Shown in pieces: positions 24,587 to 33,062 of a stretch of DNA of 64,000 bases. This DNA comes from Burkholderia sp. Bp9143 (lineage in GTDB: Bacteria; Pseudomonadota; Gammaproteobacteria; Burkholderiales; Burkholderiaceae): contig NZ_QTPO01000048.1 of NCBI RefSeq assembly GCF_003853645.1, forward strand, positions 1 through 64,000, read 5' to 3'. Below the pieces are notes generated by a model, which was not told the origin of the DNA, made no database searches, and saw nothing but the letters and a program-made list of their open reading frames with translations. Position numbers and translations under genes: made by a program. The stretch's first letter is position 1; each line of letters starts with the position of its first letter.

Positions 24587-26830
24587 TCAGGCGCCGGCGT
24601 GCCGCGCGTCGCGCGCTTCGCGGATGCCGAGCAGGATCTCGTCGAGCAGCGCGATGTCGAACGGCTTCGACAGCACGCGCACGTTGACGGTGCGCGTGCG
24701 GTCGAGTTCCTCCGCGTAACCCGTGACCAGGATCACGGGCAGCTTCCCCGGCCGCCTGTCGATCGCTTCGGCGAGGTCGATGCCGTTCAGGCGGCCCGGC
24801 ATGTGGATATCCGAGATCACCAGGTCGAATGCATCGTTCGCGGCCGCGCCCTCGATCAGGCGCAACGCGTCGTCGCCGGTGGGCGCATAGGTGACGCGGT
24901 GACCGAGCAGCGTGATCAGCGCTTCGGTGCCGGCCGCGACTTCGCTGTTGTCTTCGACCAGCAGCACGTGCAGGCCCGTGAGCGCGCCCGTGTCGTGCGC
25001 GACGGCCTGCGGCCGTGCGACGATGTCCTCGACGCGCGCGCGCGGCAGGTAGAGGCGCACCGACGTGCCGGCGCCGACCGCGCTGTCGATCGTCGCGAGG
25101 CCGCCCGAGCGCTCGCAGAACGCGAACACCTGCGGCAGCCCGAGCCCCGTTCCCATCCCCTGCGGCTTCGTCGTGAACAGCGGCTCGAACGCGCGCGCGA
25201 GCACGTCGGGCGCCATGCCCGAGCCCGTATCGTCGAGCGAGATCTGCACGAAGTCGCCGGTCAGCGGAAAGCCGTCCTCGCGGCGCAGCGTCACGTTGCG
25301 CGCACCGACCGTGAAGCGGCCGCCGACCGTCATCGCATCGCGCGCGTTGACGGCGAGATTGATCACCGCGAGCTCGAGTTCGGCGACATCGACCCGGATC
25401 GGCCATACGCCGGGCTCGATCGCGACGACCAGCAACGATTTCGAACCGAGCGACGTCTTCAGCAGTTCGCGGCACGTGCCGACCCATTGGCCGACGTCGA
25501 TCGTCTCGTTGTGCAGCGGCTGCTTGCGCGCGACGCCGAGCAGCTGGCGCGTGAGCGACTGACCGTTCTTCAGCGCGCGTTCGATCGCGCCGAGTTCCTT
25601 GTCGAGATGCTGGACCCCGCGTCGCCGCGCGATCTGCACGTTGCTCGAGATGATCATCAGCAGGTTGTTGAAGTCGTGCGCGACGCTGCCGACCAGGTTG
25701 CCGAGCGCCTGCATCTTGCGCGACTGCCGGTACGCCGATTCGATCGAGCGCCGCATCGACGCTTCGGCCTGCCAGCGGTCCCAGGCCTCCTCTTCCGCCT
25801 TCAGCCGCTTCAGCGACAGCCAGATCACCGACCACAGCGCGATCGACGGCACGAACATCGAGATGAACAGCACGCTCAGGTGTTCGTACCATTCACGCCA
25901 GATCGCCGAGGTGCGATACGCGCAGGTCACGTACACGGGATAACTGCCGACCTGGCGGTATGCGACGATCTCGCTGCTGGCGCCGTCGTGGCGCACTCGC
26001 ACGACGCCCGCGCGCGGATCGTTGCTCGCGTTGCCGAACGTGGCCGTGCGGTCGGTGTGCGCGAGCGACGGCGGCGGCGGATACGACGCGATCACCGCGC
26101 CGTCGGAGCGCGCGAGCGCCATCGTCATCGGCGTGGCCGCGCCGCCGAGCAGGTCGCGGTAGAACGCATTGAAATACGACGACTTCAGCGCGATCGACAC
26201 CATGCCCGCGAATGAACCGTCGCTATGGCGTCGCGCGACGCCCGTGTTGAACACGGGGATGTTCTCGAGCTTGAGCGGCCCCATCATCAGCCGCGAGATG
26301 TGTTCGATGACCTTGCCGTCGCGGATGCCGGCGAAGTCGTCGCGGTTCGCGATCGACGCGTAGGGCGCCGGATAGTAGAGGCTGTTGGCGAGCAGCATCC
26401 CGCTCGCACCGAAGATCGACACCGCGGCCACCTGCGGATAGCCGCCTCCGATCGTGTTCAGCGCTTCGTGGATGTCGGATTCGTGGCGGCGCACGGTGGC
26501 GTCGTCCATGTCCTGCACGAGGTCGACGATGCGCGCATCGAGCGTCTCGCTCAGGTCGAACACCTTGAGCGCATGTTCCTCGGCGACGCGCACGGTGCGC
26601 ATCGTCACGTCGCTCGCCGCGGCTTCGCGTGTCTTCAGGTCGTTGTACGCCATGACAGACACGTAGATGCACGGCAGCACGATCGCCGCGACCAGCAGCA
26701 CGATCAGCGTCACGCGCCGGACCGCGAAATCGTGCTCGGGTGCGCCGGACGCATAGCTGCCGTCGTCCTGCCAGTCGTCGGCGGGCGTGGAGGCGTGCGG
26801 GCGGGAGTCGGCGGGACGTTCGGACGTCAT
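24587..26830 (-). CDS. Hybrid sensor histidine kinase with C-terminal receiver
   Basis: A 747-residue membrane sensor. A helix near residues 39-61 and a second near 322-345 enclose a periplasmic Cache-like sensor domain. The kinase part has the phospho-acceptor motif VGSVAHDFNNLL (about residues 384-395), an N box (NLAVNARDAM) and a G box (MGTGLGLPQVFA), so it looks active. A receiver domain follows (about 628-740) with the phospho-acceptor Asp near 674 (VISDIHMP). The HDFNN form is typical of hybrid kinases acting by phosphorelay. No dedicated response-regulator gene is adjacent; a single-domain receiver gene lies divergently 470 bp away. Confidence 0.92.
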   Translation of the reverse strand: MTSERPADSRPHASTPADDWQDDGSYASGAPEHDFAVRRVTLIVLLVAAIVLPCIYVSVMAYNDLKTREAAASDVTMRTVRVAEEHALKVFDLSETLDARIVDLVQDMDDATVRRHESDIHEALNTIGGGYPQVAAVSIFGASGMLLANSLYYPAPYASIANRDDFAGIRDGKVIEHISRLMMGPLKLENIPVFNTGVARRHSDGSFAGMVSIALKSSYFNAFYRDLLGGAATPMTMALARSDGAVIASYPPPPSLAHTDRTATFGNASNDPRAGVVRVRHDGASSEIVAYRQVGSYPVYVTCAYRTSAIWREWYEHLSVLFISMFVPSIALWSVIWLSLKRLKAEEEAWDRWQAEASMRRSIESAYRQSRKMQALGNLVGSVAHDFNNLLMIISSNVQIARRRGVQHLDKELGAIERALKNGQSLTRQLLGVARKQPLHNETIDVGQWVGTCRELLKTSLGSKSLLVVAIEPGVWPIRVDVAELELAVINLAVNARDAMTVGGRFTVGARNVTLRREDGFPLTGDFVQISLDDTGSGMAPDVLARAFEPLFTTKPQGMGTGLGLPQVFAFCERSGGLATIDSAVGAGTSVRLYLPRARVEDIVARPQAVAHDTGALTGLHVLLVEDNSEVAAGTEALITLLGHRVTYAPTGDDALRLIEGAAANDAFDLVISDIHMPGRLNGIDLAEAIDRRPGKLPVILVTGYAEELDRTRTVNVRVLSKPFDIALLDEILLGIREARDARHAGA

Positions 26831-27297
26831 TGAAGAATGCGGGTGAAGCTGAGGTGTTCAATCATAAACGAGTTGCGCGCGCGCGCCGCACCGCTGCACG
26901 GATGTGCAACCTGTTGATTCCGACAGGGAAAAATGAAAGTTTGAAAACGCTATGAATCCGGCAGCGCAAACGTACACAAAGAAAAATTTTGCGTGCCTAT
27001 CTTGAAAATGGTCGCGGCTGTTTTCGGAATGCCGGGCAATCGAATCGATTCTGTTCGAAATGGTGAAAATGACGAGTTGCACCGCCTTCGGTTTACTCAG
27101 AGAATCGCGCCTTGCTTTCCCTATGACAGATATATGCGCCCGCCGGCGTTTGCGGCGCGGTGTGTCGCGTGCCTCGTGCCGCGGCGCCCGCGCGCGGCCG
27201 CACGGTGGTTGCCCGCGCATGATTGCATGGCGCCTCAAGAAGTGCGCCGCGCGGTCGTTAACGCGAGAGAGACCATTCCGTATACCGCTTCGCCGCC
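26831..27297. other. 467-bp divergent intergenic region
   Basis: Separates the hybrid kinase gene from the receiver-CheC-diguanylate cyclase operon. It must hold both promoters, but I could not pick a convincing -35/-10 pair or operator. The left 250 bp is distinctly AT-richer than its surroundings. Confidence 0.4.
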
Positions 27298-27666
27298 ATG
27301 CCTTTGCCGATCGTGATCGCCGACGACTCCTTGCTCGCTCGCAAACTTCTGACGAAGGCACTGCCGGGAGACTGGGACGTCGATGTCGCGTATGCGGCGA
27401 ATGGTCGTGAGGCCCTGGCGCTCTATCGTGACGGCAAAGCTTCCGTGATGTTTCTGGACCTGACGATGCCCGACATGAACGGCTATCAGGTGCTCGAGAC
27501 ACTGCGCCACGAAGATCTGAACACGTTCGTGATCGTGGTATCCGCCGATATTCAGCCGCAGGCGCAAGCACGCGTGCGCGAGCTGGGCGCGATCGCATTC
27601 GTGGCCAAGCCCGTGACGTCGGAGGCGTTGCTGCCCATTCTCAAGGAGTATGGGTTGTATGCCTGA
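27298..27666 (+). CDS. Single-domain response regulator (CheY-like)
   Basis: A 122-residue stand-alone receiver: acidic pair near residues 9-10 (ADDS), phospho-acceptor D54 in FLDLTMPDMNGY, the Thr/Ser switch at VSAD and the conserved lysine in FVAKPV. It has no output domain. It overlaps the next gene, a CheC-like phosphatase, by eight bases, and a diguanylate cyclase follows, so the three probably form one signalling unit in which receiver phosphorylation is removed by the CheC-like protein. The divergent hybrid kinase is a candidate partner. Confidence 0.93.
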   Translation: MPLPIVIADDSLLARKLLTKALPGDWDVDVAYAANGREALALYRDGKASVMFLDLTMPDMNGYQVLETLRHEDLNTFVIVVSADIQPQAQARVRELGAIAFVAKPVTSEALLPILKEYGLYA

Positions 27667-28285
27667 ATCGGTGTTCACGGCGGAGCAACGCGACGCGTTG
27701 CAGGAGATCGCCAACCTCGCGATGGGCCGCGCCGCCGCACGGCTCGCGCTGCTGCTCGGCCACTTCATCGAGCTGTCGGTACCGCGCGTGCGCGTCGTGA
27801 AGGCCGCCGATGCGGGCGACGCGCTGCGCGAGATGACGGGCATCCACGAGAACGTGACGGCCGTGCGCCAGGGATTCCGTTCCGACATCAAGGGCGAGGC
27901 GATCGTGCTGTGCCGCAGCGCGGGCGTCGCGCGGCTCATGTCGCTGATGGACCGCACGTTCGGCGACGGCGTGTACGCCGGCATGGCCACGCAGGACGAA
28001 CTCATATTCGATGTCTCGAACGTGCTGATGAGCGCGTGCGTCGCGTCGATTCTCGACGAGCTCGGCCGCAAGCCCGTGTTCTTCCCGCCGGGGCTGCTCG
28101 GCGCGAACGTGTCGTTCGACGACGTGTTCCAGCCGAACGCGCTCGCCTGGAGCGTCGCGCTGCTGCTCGAAGTGAACTTCGGCCTCGAGGATCACGCGTT
28201 CCGCGCGCATTTCGTGATGCTGATGGCCGAGGACTCGATCCGGCTGATGGGCGATGCGCTCGACGCGTTGCTGTCCGCGCTATGA
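27659..28285 (+). CDS. CheC-like chemotaxis phosphatase family protein
   Basis: A 208-residue protein of the CheC/CheX/FliY family. The family phosphatase motif (D/S)xxxExxN(x22)P is represented near the N-terminus by QRDALQEIANLAMGRAAARL, and the second copy by DELIFDVSNVLMSACVASIL (E and N spaced correctly) followed by P in FFPPG. ATG 27659 overlaps the stop of the receiver gene, so translation is coupled. It probably dephosphorylates that receiver. It overlaps the next gene by four bases (ATGA). Confidence 0.85.
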   Translation: MPESVFTAEQRDALQEIANLAMGRAAARLALLLGHFIELSVPRVRVVKAADAGDALREMTGIHENVTAVRQGFRSDIKGEAIVLCRSAGVARLMSLMDRTFGDGVYAGMATQDELIFDVSNVLMSACVASILDELGRKPVFFPPGLLGANVSFDDVFQPNALAWSVALLLEVNFGLEDHAFRAHFVMLMAEDSIRLMGDALDALLSAL

Positions 28286-29232
28286 ACGCTATCGCCACCG
28301 CCCCTGCCGCGTCGCTGAGCGACCTCGTGATCGAACGGGTGGGCTTCGGCCTGTTCGTACTCGACCGCACGATGACCGTGCTGATGTGGAATCGCTTCAT
28401 GCAGGACCACACCGGCATCCCGGCTGCCAACGTGATCGGCCGCAACCTGTTCGATTGCTTTCCGGAGCTGCCGCGCGCGTGGCTCGAACGCAAGCTCGAG
28501 AGCGTCTTCCAGCTCGGCAGCTTCGCGTTCAGCTCGTGGGAGCAGCGACCTTACCTGTTTCGATTCGAGCACGACCGGCCGATCACGGGCGGCGTCGACT
28601 ACATGCAGCAGGACTGCACGTTCATGCCGCTCACGCGGGGCCGCGAAGTCGAGGCCGTGTGCGTGACGATCTCGGACGTCACGCACGTGAGCGTGATGCA
28701 GCGCGAGCGCGAGGAGGCGGTCGCGAAGCTGCGCGAGCATGCGAATCGCGACGGCCTCACCGGCATCGCGAACCGGCGCTTCTTCGAGGCGCGGCTCGGC
28801 GACGAGTTCGCGCGTTGGCAGCGCTACGGCGGCGACCTGTCGGTGCTGCTGTTCGACCTCGACCACTTCAAGACGATCAACGACCGGTTCGGGCATGCGG
28901 CCGGCGATGCGGTATTGCGCGAGACGGCGCGCCGCGTCGCGTCGATCGTGCGCGCGCAGGATACGTTCGGCCGCTTCGGCGGCGAGGAGTTCGCGCTGCT
29001 GCTGCCGTGCACGAATCTCGACGAGGCGATGCGGGTGGCCGACAAGGTGCGCGACGCGATCGGCGGCACGCCGGTCGACGCGGAAGGCGTCAGCGTGCCG
29101 GTGACGGCGAGCGTCGGCGCCGCGTGTGCGACGGCCGGCGCGGCGGCGTGCGACGTGCTCGTCAACGAGGCCGACACCGCGCTTTATCGCGCGAAGCGGC
29201 TCGGGCGCGATCGGTCGATCGCGTACGCATGA
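28282..29232 (+). CDS. PAS-domain diguanylate cyclase
   Basis: A 316-residue cytoplasmic protein: an N-terminal PAS-like domain (about residues 12-135) and a GGDEF domain (about 150-315). The active-site motif is GGEEF and an RxxD inhibitory site (RAQD) lies exactly five residues before it, so an active, product-inhibited c-di-GMP synthase is expected. The gene overlaps the CheC-like gene by four bases. Together with the receiver it forms a three-gene module linking a phosphorylation signal to c-di-GMP. Confidence 0.93.
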   Translation: MNAIATAPAASLSDLVIERVGFGLFVLDRTMTVLMWNRFMQDHTGIPAANVIGRNLFDCFPELPRAWLERKLESVFQLGSFAFSSWEQRPYLFRFEHDRPITGGVDYMQQDCTFMPLTRGREVEAVCVTISDVTHVSVMQREREEAVAKLREHANRDGLTGIANRRFFEARLGDEFARWQRYGGDLSVLLFDLDHFKTINDRFGHAAGDAVLRETARRVASIVRAQDTFGRFGGEEFALLLPCTNLDEAMRVADKVRDAIGGTPVDAEGVSVPVTASVGAACATAGAAACDVLVNEADTALYRAKRLGRDRSIAYA

Positions 29233-29278
29233 CCGCTGCGTCGTAGCGCCGCCGCTCCGCGCGGGCCACGCACGCCGT

Positions 29279-30157
29279 TCAGCTTTTCGCGATATCCGCC
29301 AGCACGCCGGCCAGCACGGCCGGCTGCGACACGAACGGCGAATGGCTGCTGTCGAGCTGGTGCACGTGCGTCGGGTTATCGGGCACGAACGCATCGGCTT
29401 CGTCGATGAAGCGCTGCTGCAGCGCGGGCAGGATCACGCGATCCGCCAGGCACTTGATGTAGTGACGGTCGATCGCGCCCCAGCGCGCGGCGGTCGTCGG
29501 GATCGCGGTCGCGAACGGCGCGGCCGGCACGTCGCAGGTCATCAGGTTCGCCACCGCTTCGAAGTCGGCCTGCGGCGCGTCGTCATACAGTGCGCGCTTC
29601 GCGAGTTCGCGATACGCGGCATCGCCGCTGCGCGGATCGATCCGCAGCGCGCCCGCGACGCGCGGGCTCGCGAGCATCAGCGGGCCCAGCATTTCGCCCT
29701 TGTTCTCGGGCGCGCGCACGTAGTCGAGTCCCGGCACGCCGGACGCGGGCATGAACGCCGCGAGATAGACGATCTTCGCGATCTTCTCCGGCGCACGTTC
29801 CGCCGCGGCCGTGATCGCGAGGCCGCCCATGCTGTGCCCGACCAGTACGACCTTGCCGTGGCCGAGCGCATACGCGTCGTCGACGGCCTGCATCACCTGC
29901 GTCGCGTAATCGTCGAGCGTGGTATTCGCGACCGGCGACGGCTCGGCGCCGAAGGCATCCTCGTCGAGCGGCCGTTCGAGATAGGACGCCGGAAAGCGGG
30001 CATTGATGCCGTGCGCGGGCAGGTCGCGCGCGATCGACAGGTAGCCGCGCGCGGCCAGCGCGGCCGCGACGTGCGCGTAGCACCACGCACCGTGCCACGC
30101 GCCGTGCACCAGCACAAAAACGGGATGGTCGGATTTGGCGGTTACGTTCGTCTCCAT
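29279..30157 (-). CDS. Alpha/beta hydrolase
   Basis: A 292-residue alpha/beta-hydrolase-fold enzyme of the esterase/hydroxynitrile-lyase-like type. The nucleophile elbow GHSMGG gives Ser109, the oxyanion HGAWHGAW segment is near residue 18, and the C-terminal HQLDSSHSPF supplies the histidine. No signal peptide is visible. It is convergent with the diguanylate cyclase gene. Substrate unknown; similar proteins are often annotated as salicylate-ester or pyrethroid esterases, which I would not assert here. Confidence 0.88.
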   Translation of the reverse strand: METNVTAKSDHPVFVLVHGAWHGAWCYAHVAAALAARGYLSIARDLPAHGINARFPASYLERPLDEDAFGAEPSPVANTTLDDYATQVMQAVDDAYALGHGKVVLVGHSMGGLAITAAAERAPEKIAKIVYLAAFMPASGVPGLDYVRAPENKGEMLGPLMLASPRVAGALRIDPRSGDAAYRELAKRALYDDAPQADFEAVANLMTCDVPAAPFATAIPTTAARWGAIDRHYIKCLADRVILPALQQRFIDEADAFVPDNPTHVHQLDSSHSPFVSQPAVLAGVLADIAKS

Positions 30158-30362
30158 GGTGTCCGTGTTTTTTCGAGAAAGATGTTCATCTTAGACGAAG
30201 CCGCGCGTGTCCAAGCATGAACGCGCGGCCCGGCCGTGCGCCGGCTCGCACCGGCTGTCGCGATGAGGCCCTTTTGTCTCGTACAGGCCACATTTCGTCC
30301 TGATCTGATTTGAATTTGCGCCGAAGCGCGCTAATTTGACGCTTTCTTCCCGATTGCGCCCC

Positions 30363-30695
30363 ATGAACGTCGACTATCTCTTCTACCGGCGGCCGGACAA
30401 GCCTGGCCCCTATTCCCTCGACGACCTGGGCGAGATCGCGCCGCCGATCGGCCCGAGCGACGTGGTGCGCGCGGGAATCGCGCGCGTGTTCGAGCAGATC
30501 GACTGGCAGGAGTCACCCGACGTGCCGGGCGCGTGGTTCGGCACCGGGGGCCCGTCGTTCCAGTTCACGGCGGAGCCCGACGGGCGCGTGACGAGCTTCA
30601 TGGGCTCGCGGCTCGAACGCCGCTCGATGCTGCAGCTGACCCGCGAAATGGGACTCATCGCGCTCGACCTGCAGCGCGACATCGTCTACGGCTGA
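30363..30695 (+). CDS. Small conserved protein of unknown function
   Basis: A 110-residue soluble protein starting at ATG 30363 (MNVDYLFYRRPDKPGPYSLD). The codon pattern is typical of Burkholderia coding DNA and the composition is balanced, so it is probably real. It contains a tryptophan/glycine-rich middle (PGAWFGTGGPSFQF). I recognise no domain. It lies upstream of the hopanoid operon on the same strand but with a separate promoter between them. Confidence 0.65.
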   Translation: MNVDYLFYRRPDKPGPYSLDDLGEIAPPIGPSDVVRAGIARVFEQIDWQESPDVPGAWFGTGGPSFQFTAEPDGRVTSFMGSRLERRSMLQLTREMGLIALDLQRDIVYG

Positions 30696-30790
30696 CGGGC
30701 GGCGCGACGCCGTTCCCCGCCGCGGCCGGCCACGCCGGGCCGCTCGCCCTCGGGCGGCCTGCCGCGTGTCCGCCATCGAACTTCAAAGGT

Positions 30791-30799
30791 TGCTATACT
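30791..30799 (+). promoter_or_regulatory. Extended -10 promoter of the hopanoid operon
   Basis: TGCTATACT gives an extended -10 (TGnTATACT) about 145 bp upstream of the hpnD start. There is no good -35, as expected for extended -10 promoters. A similar GCTATACTT lies before the hpnM/mlaC gene at 39773. Confidence 0.4.
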
Positions 30800-30944
30800 T
30801 TCGCCCAATTCCGGCTTCCGGCCGGTAATTTGTGCCTGTCTACGTCGATCGTTCGCATATCTCGCACGCATTTGACGCCCTGACCAACCCAGCCGGGCAT
30901 GGCTTCTTCAATCGCCCCGCGTGGGTGTCTCCGTGGAGCTCGTC

Positions 30945-31793
30945 TTGGCCGTTTCCAATCTCGTCGTGGACGAACAAGAAACCGACGCCGCTGCCGTCAC
31001 ATCGGGCAGTTCTTTCTATTTGGCGATGCGCATCCTGCCGGCGGTGCAGCGCGACGCGATGTTCCAGGTCTACGCGTTCTGCCGCGCGGTCGACGACATC
31101 GCCGACAGCGACCTGCCGCGCGCCGAGCGCAACGCGGGCCTCGATCGCTGGCGCGCGGACATCGACGCGTGCTTCGCCGGCCAGCCGCCGCGCCATCTGG
31201 TCGCGCTCGAGCGCGAGATCCGCGCGTTCAACCTGAAGCGCGAGGACTTCCACGCGATGATCGACGGGATGGCGATGGACGCCGCCGAGGACATCTGCGC
31301 GCCGGACGAGCCGACGCTCGACCTGTTCTGCGATCGCGTGGCGAGCGCGGCCGGCCGTCTGTCGGTGAGGATTTTCGGGATCCCGGAAGCGGAAGGCATC
31401 ACGCTGTCGCACCACCTCGGCCGCGCACTGCAACTGACGAACATCCTGCGCGACATCGACGACGACGCGGCGATCAACCGCTGCTACCTGCCGCGCGAGC
31501 TGCTCGCGCGCGAAGGCATCGCGATCACCGATCCGGCGACGATCGTGCGCGACCCGGCGCTGCCGCGCGTATGCGCGACGCTCGTCGAGCGCGCGCTCGC
31601 GCACTTCCGCGCGGCGGACGCGGTGATGGACACGTGCACGCGTGCGCAGGTGAAGGCGCCGCGCATCATGTCGGGCGCGTATCGCTGCATTCTCGAGGCC
31701 GCGATCGCGCGCGGCTTCGCCGCCCCGCGCGCGCCGCTGCGCAAGCCGAAGGCGCGCATGCTGATGATCGCCGCGCGCTACGCGCTGTTCTGA
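30945..31793 (+). CDS. hpnD: Presqualene diphosphate synthase HpnD
   Basis: A 282-residue trans-isoprenyl diphosphate synthase-like enzyme that makes presqualene diphosphate from two farnesyl diphosphates, first step of the HpnCDE squalene route. The two aspartate-rich motifs are DDIAD and DIDDD. I prefer TTG 30945, giving MAVSNLVVDEQ with GGAG upstream; GTG 30921 is also open. Codons for S-V-R-I-F-G near residues 140-145 use the rare AGG and ATT and reproduce an origin iteron (31363-31380). No hpnC gene is seen here, so it must be elsewhere. It heads the operon hpnD-hpnE-shc-hpnG. Confidence 0.92.
   Translation: MAVSNLVVDEQETDAAAVTSGSSFYLAMRILPAVQRDAMFQVYAFCRAVDDIADSDLPRAERNAGLDRWRADIDACFAGQPPRHLVALEREIRAFNLKREDFHAMIDGMAMDAAEDICAPDEPTLDLFCDRVASAAGRLSVRIFGIPEAEGITLSHHLGRALQLTNILRDIDDDAAINRCYLPRELLAREGIAITDPATIVRDPALPRVCATLVERALAHFRAADAVMDTCTRAQVKAPRIMSGAYRCILEAAIARGFAAPRAPLRKPKARMLMIAARYALF
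31363..31380 (+). repeat. Origin-type iteron inside the hpnD coding sequence
   Basis: CGGTGAGGATTTTCGGGA matches the origin iteron as well as most members of the core array do (a first-base C also occurs at 17244 and 17761). It lies about 13.6 kb right of the array, on the + strand, within hpnD codons for S-V-R-I-F-G. Confidence 0.6.
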
Positions 31794-31797
31794 GCCG

Positions 31798-33051
31798 ATG
31801 CCCAGAACCGTCCACGTGATCGGTGCAGGACTCGCGGGCCTGTCGGCCGCCGTCGAGCTGCAACGCCGCGGGCGGCGCATCGTGCTGCACGACGCGCATG
31901 CACATGCGGGCGGCCGCTGCCGCTCGTGGTTCGACGGGACGCTGAACACGACGCTCGACAGCGGGCTGCATCAGGTTTTCGCGGGGCAGTCCGCGACGCA
32001 GCGCTACCTGCGCGCGACCGGCGCCGCCGATCAGCTCACGGGGCCCGCGCTGCCTGAATGTCCGGTGGTCGACGTCGCGTCGCAGCAGCGCTGGACGCTG
32101 CGTTTCGGCAACGGGCGCTGGCCGTCGTGGCTGTTCGACGCCGCGTCGCGCGCGCCGGGCACCACGCCGCTCGACTACCTCGCGCTGGCCTCGCTCGCGT
32201 TCGCGCGCACCGGCCGCTCACTCGCACAGACGATGCGATGCGACGGCGTGCTGTGGGATCGTTGGCTGCGGCCATATTTCCTCGGGGTGCTGAACGTCGA
32301 GCCGCGCCACGCGAGCGCCGAGCTCGCGCGCGCGGCGCTGAGCGGCACGTTCGCAGCGGGCGGCGCCGGGTGGCGCCCGCTCGTCGCGCGCCACGGGCTC
32401 GGCAGCGCATTCGTCGAGCCGGCGCTGCGGATGCTGCAGCACGGCGGCGCGCAGATCCGGCTGAACTCGCGGCTCGATGCGTTCGAATTCGGCGCGCACG
32501 GCAACGCGGTCGATGCGGTCGCGATCGGCGGCGAGCGCGTCGATCTCGCGCCGGGCGACGCGGTCGTGCTGGCCGTGCCGCCCGAGGTTGCGCAGCCGCT
32601 CGTCCCGGATCTCACCGCGCCCGATACGTTCAGCGCGGTCGTGACCGCGTATTTCGCGGTCGACACGCCCGCCGGCAGCCCGCTGCAGACGACCGTCGTC
32701 AACGGCGTCGTCGACGCGGTGCGCACCGGCGGCGGTCCGCTCGCGGCGACGATCCGCGACGCGGGCCGCTGGCTCGACATGCCGCGCGATGCGCTCGCGC
32801 GGCGCATCTGGGAAGACGTCGCGCGCGTGACGGGCGCGAACCCGGAAACCATCCCCGCGTGGCAGTTCGTCGTCGAGCCGCGTGCGGGGTTTGCGGCGGT
32901 GCCGTCGCAGGAAATGAAACGTCCGGCCGTGCGTACGCGCTGGACCAATCTCGTGCTGGCGGGCGACTGGATTGCCACCGGCTTGCCCGCCACGATCGAG
33001 GGCGCGATCCGTTCCGGCCAGCTGGCCGCGGACGTGCTCCAGACACAATAA
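31798..33051 (+). CDS. hpnE: Hydroxysqualene dehydroxylase HpnE
   Basis: A 417-residue FAD-dependent amine-oxidase-fold enzyme. The dinucleotide motif VIGAGLAGLSAAVELQ is at residues 7-22 and a C-terminal FAD segment reads LAGDWIATGLPATIEGAIRSGQ. It completes squalene formation by removing the hydroxyl from hydroxysqualene. It starts 4 bp after hpnD and ends 11 bp before the cyclase gene, so the genes are one operon. Confidence 0.93.
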   Translation: MPRTVHVIGAGLAGLSAAVELQRRGRRIVLHDAHAHAGGRCRSWFDGTLNTTLDSGLHQVFAGQSATQRYLRATGAADQLTGPALPECPVVDVASQQRWTLRFGNGRWPSWLFDAASRAPGTTPLDYLALASLAFARTGRSLAQTMRCDGVLWDRWLRPYFLGVLNVEPRHASAELARAALSGTFAAGGAGWRPLVARHGLGSAFVEPALRMLQHGGAQIRLNSRLDAFEFGAHGNAVDAVAIGGERVDLAPGDAVVLAVPPEVAQPLVPDLTAPDTFSAVVTAYFAVDTPAGSPLQTTVVNGVVDAVRTGGGPLAATIRDAGRWLDMPRDALARRIWEDVARVTGANPETIPAWQFVVEPRAGFAAVPSQEMKRPAVRTRWTNLVLAGDWIATGLPATIEGAIRSGQLAADVLQTQ

Positions 33052-33062
33052 GAGAGGGACCG

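Noticed and set aside
24599-26215. A 538-codon + strand frame opposite the hybrid kinase
   Set aside because: Antisense composition artefact over a certain gene.
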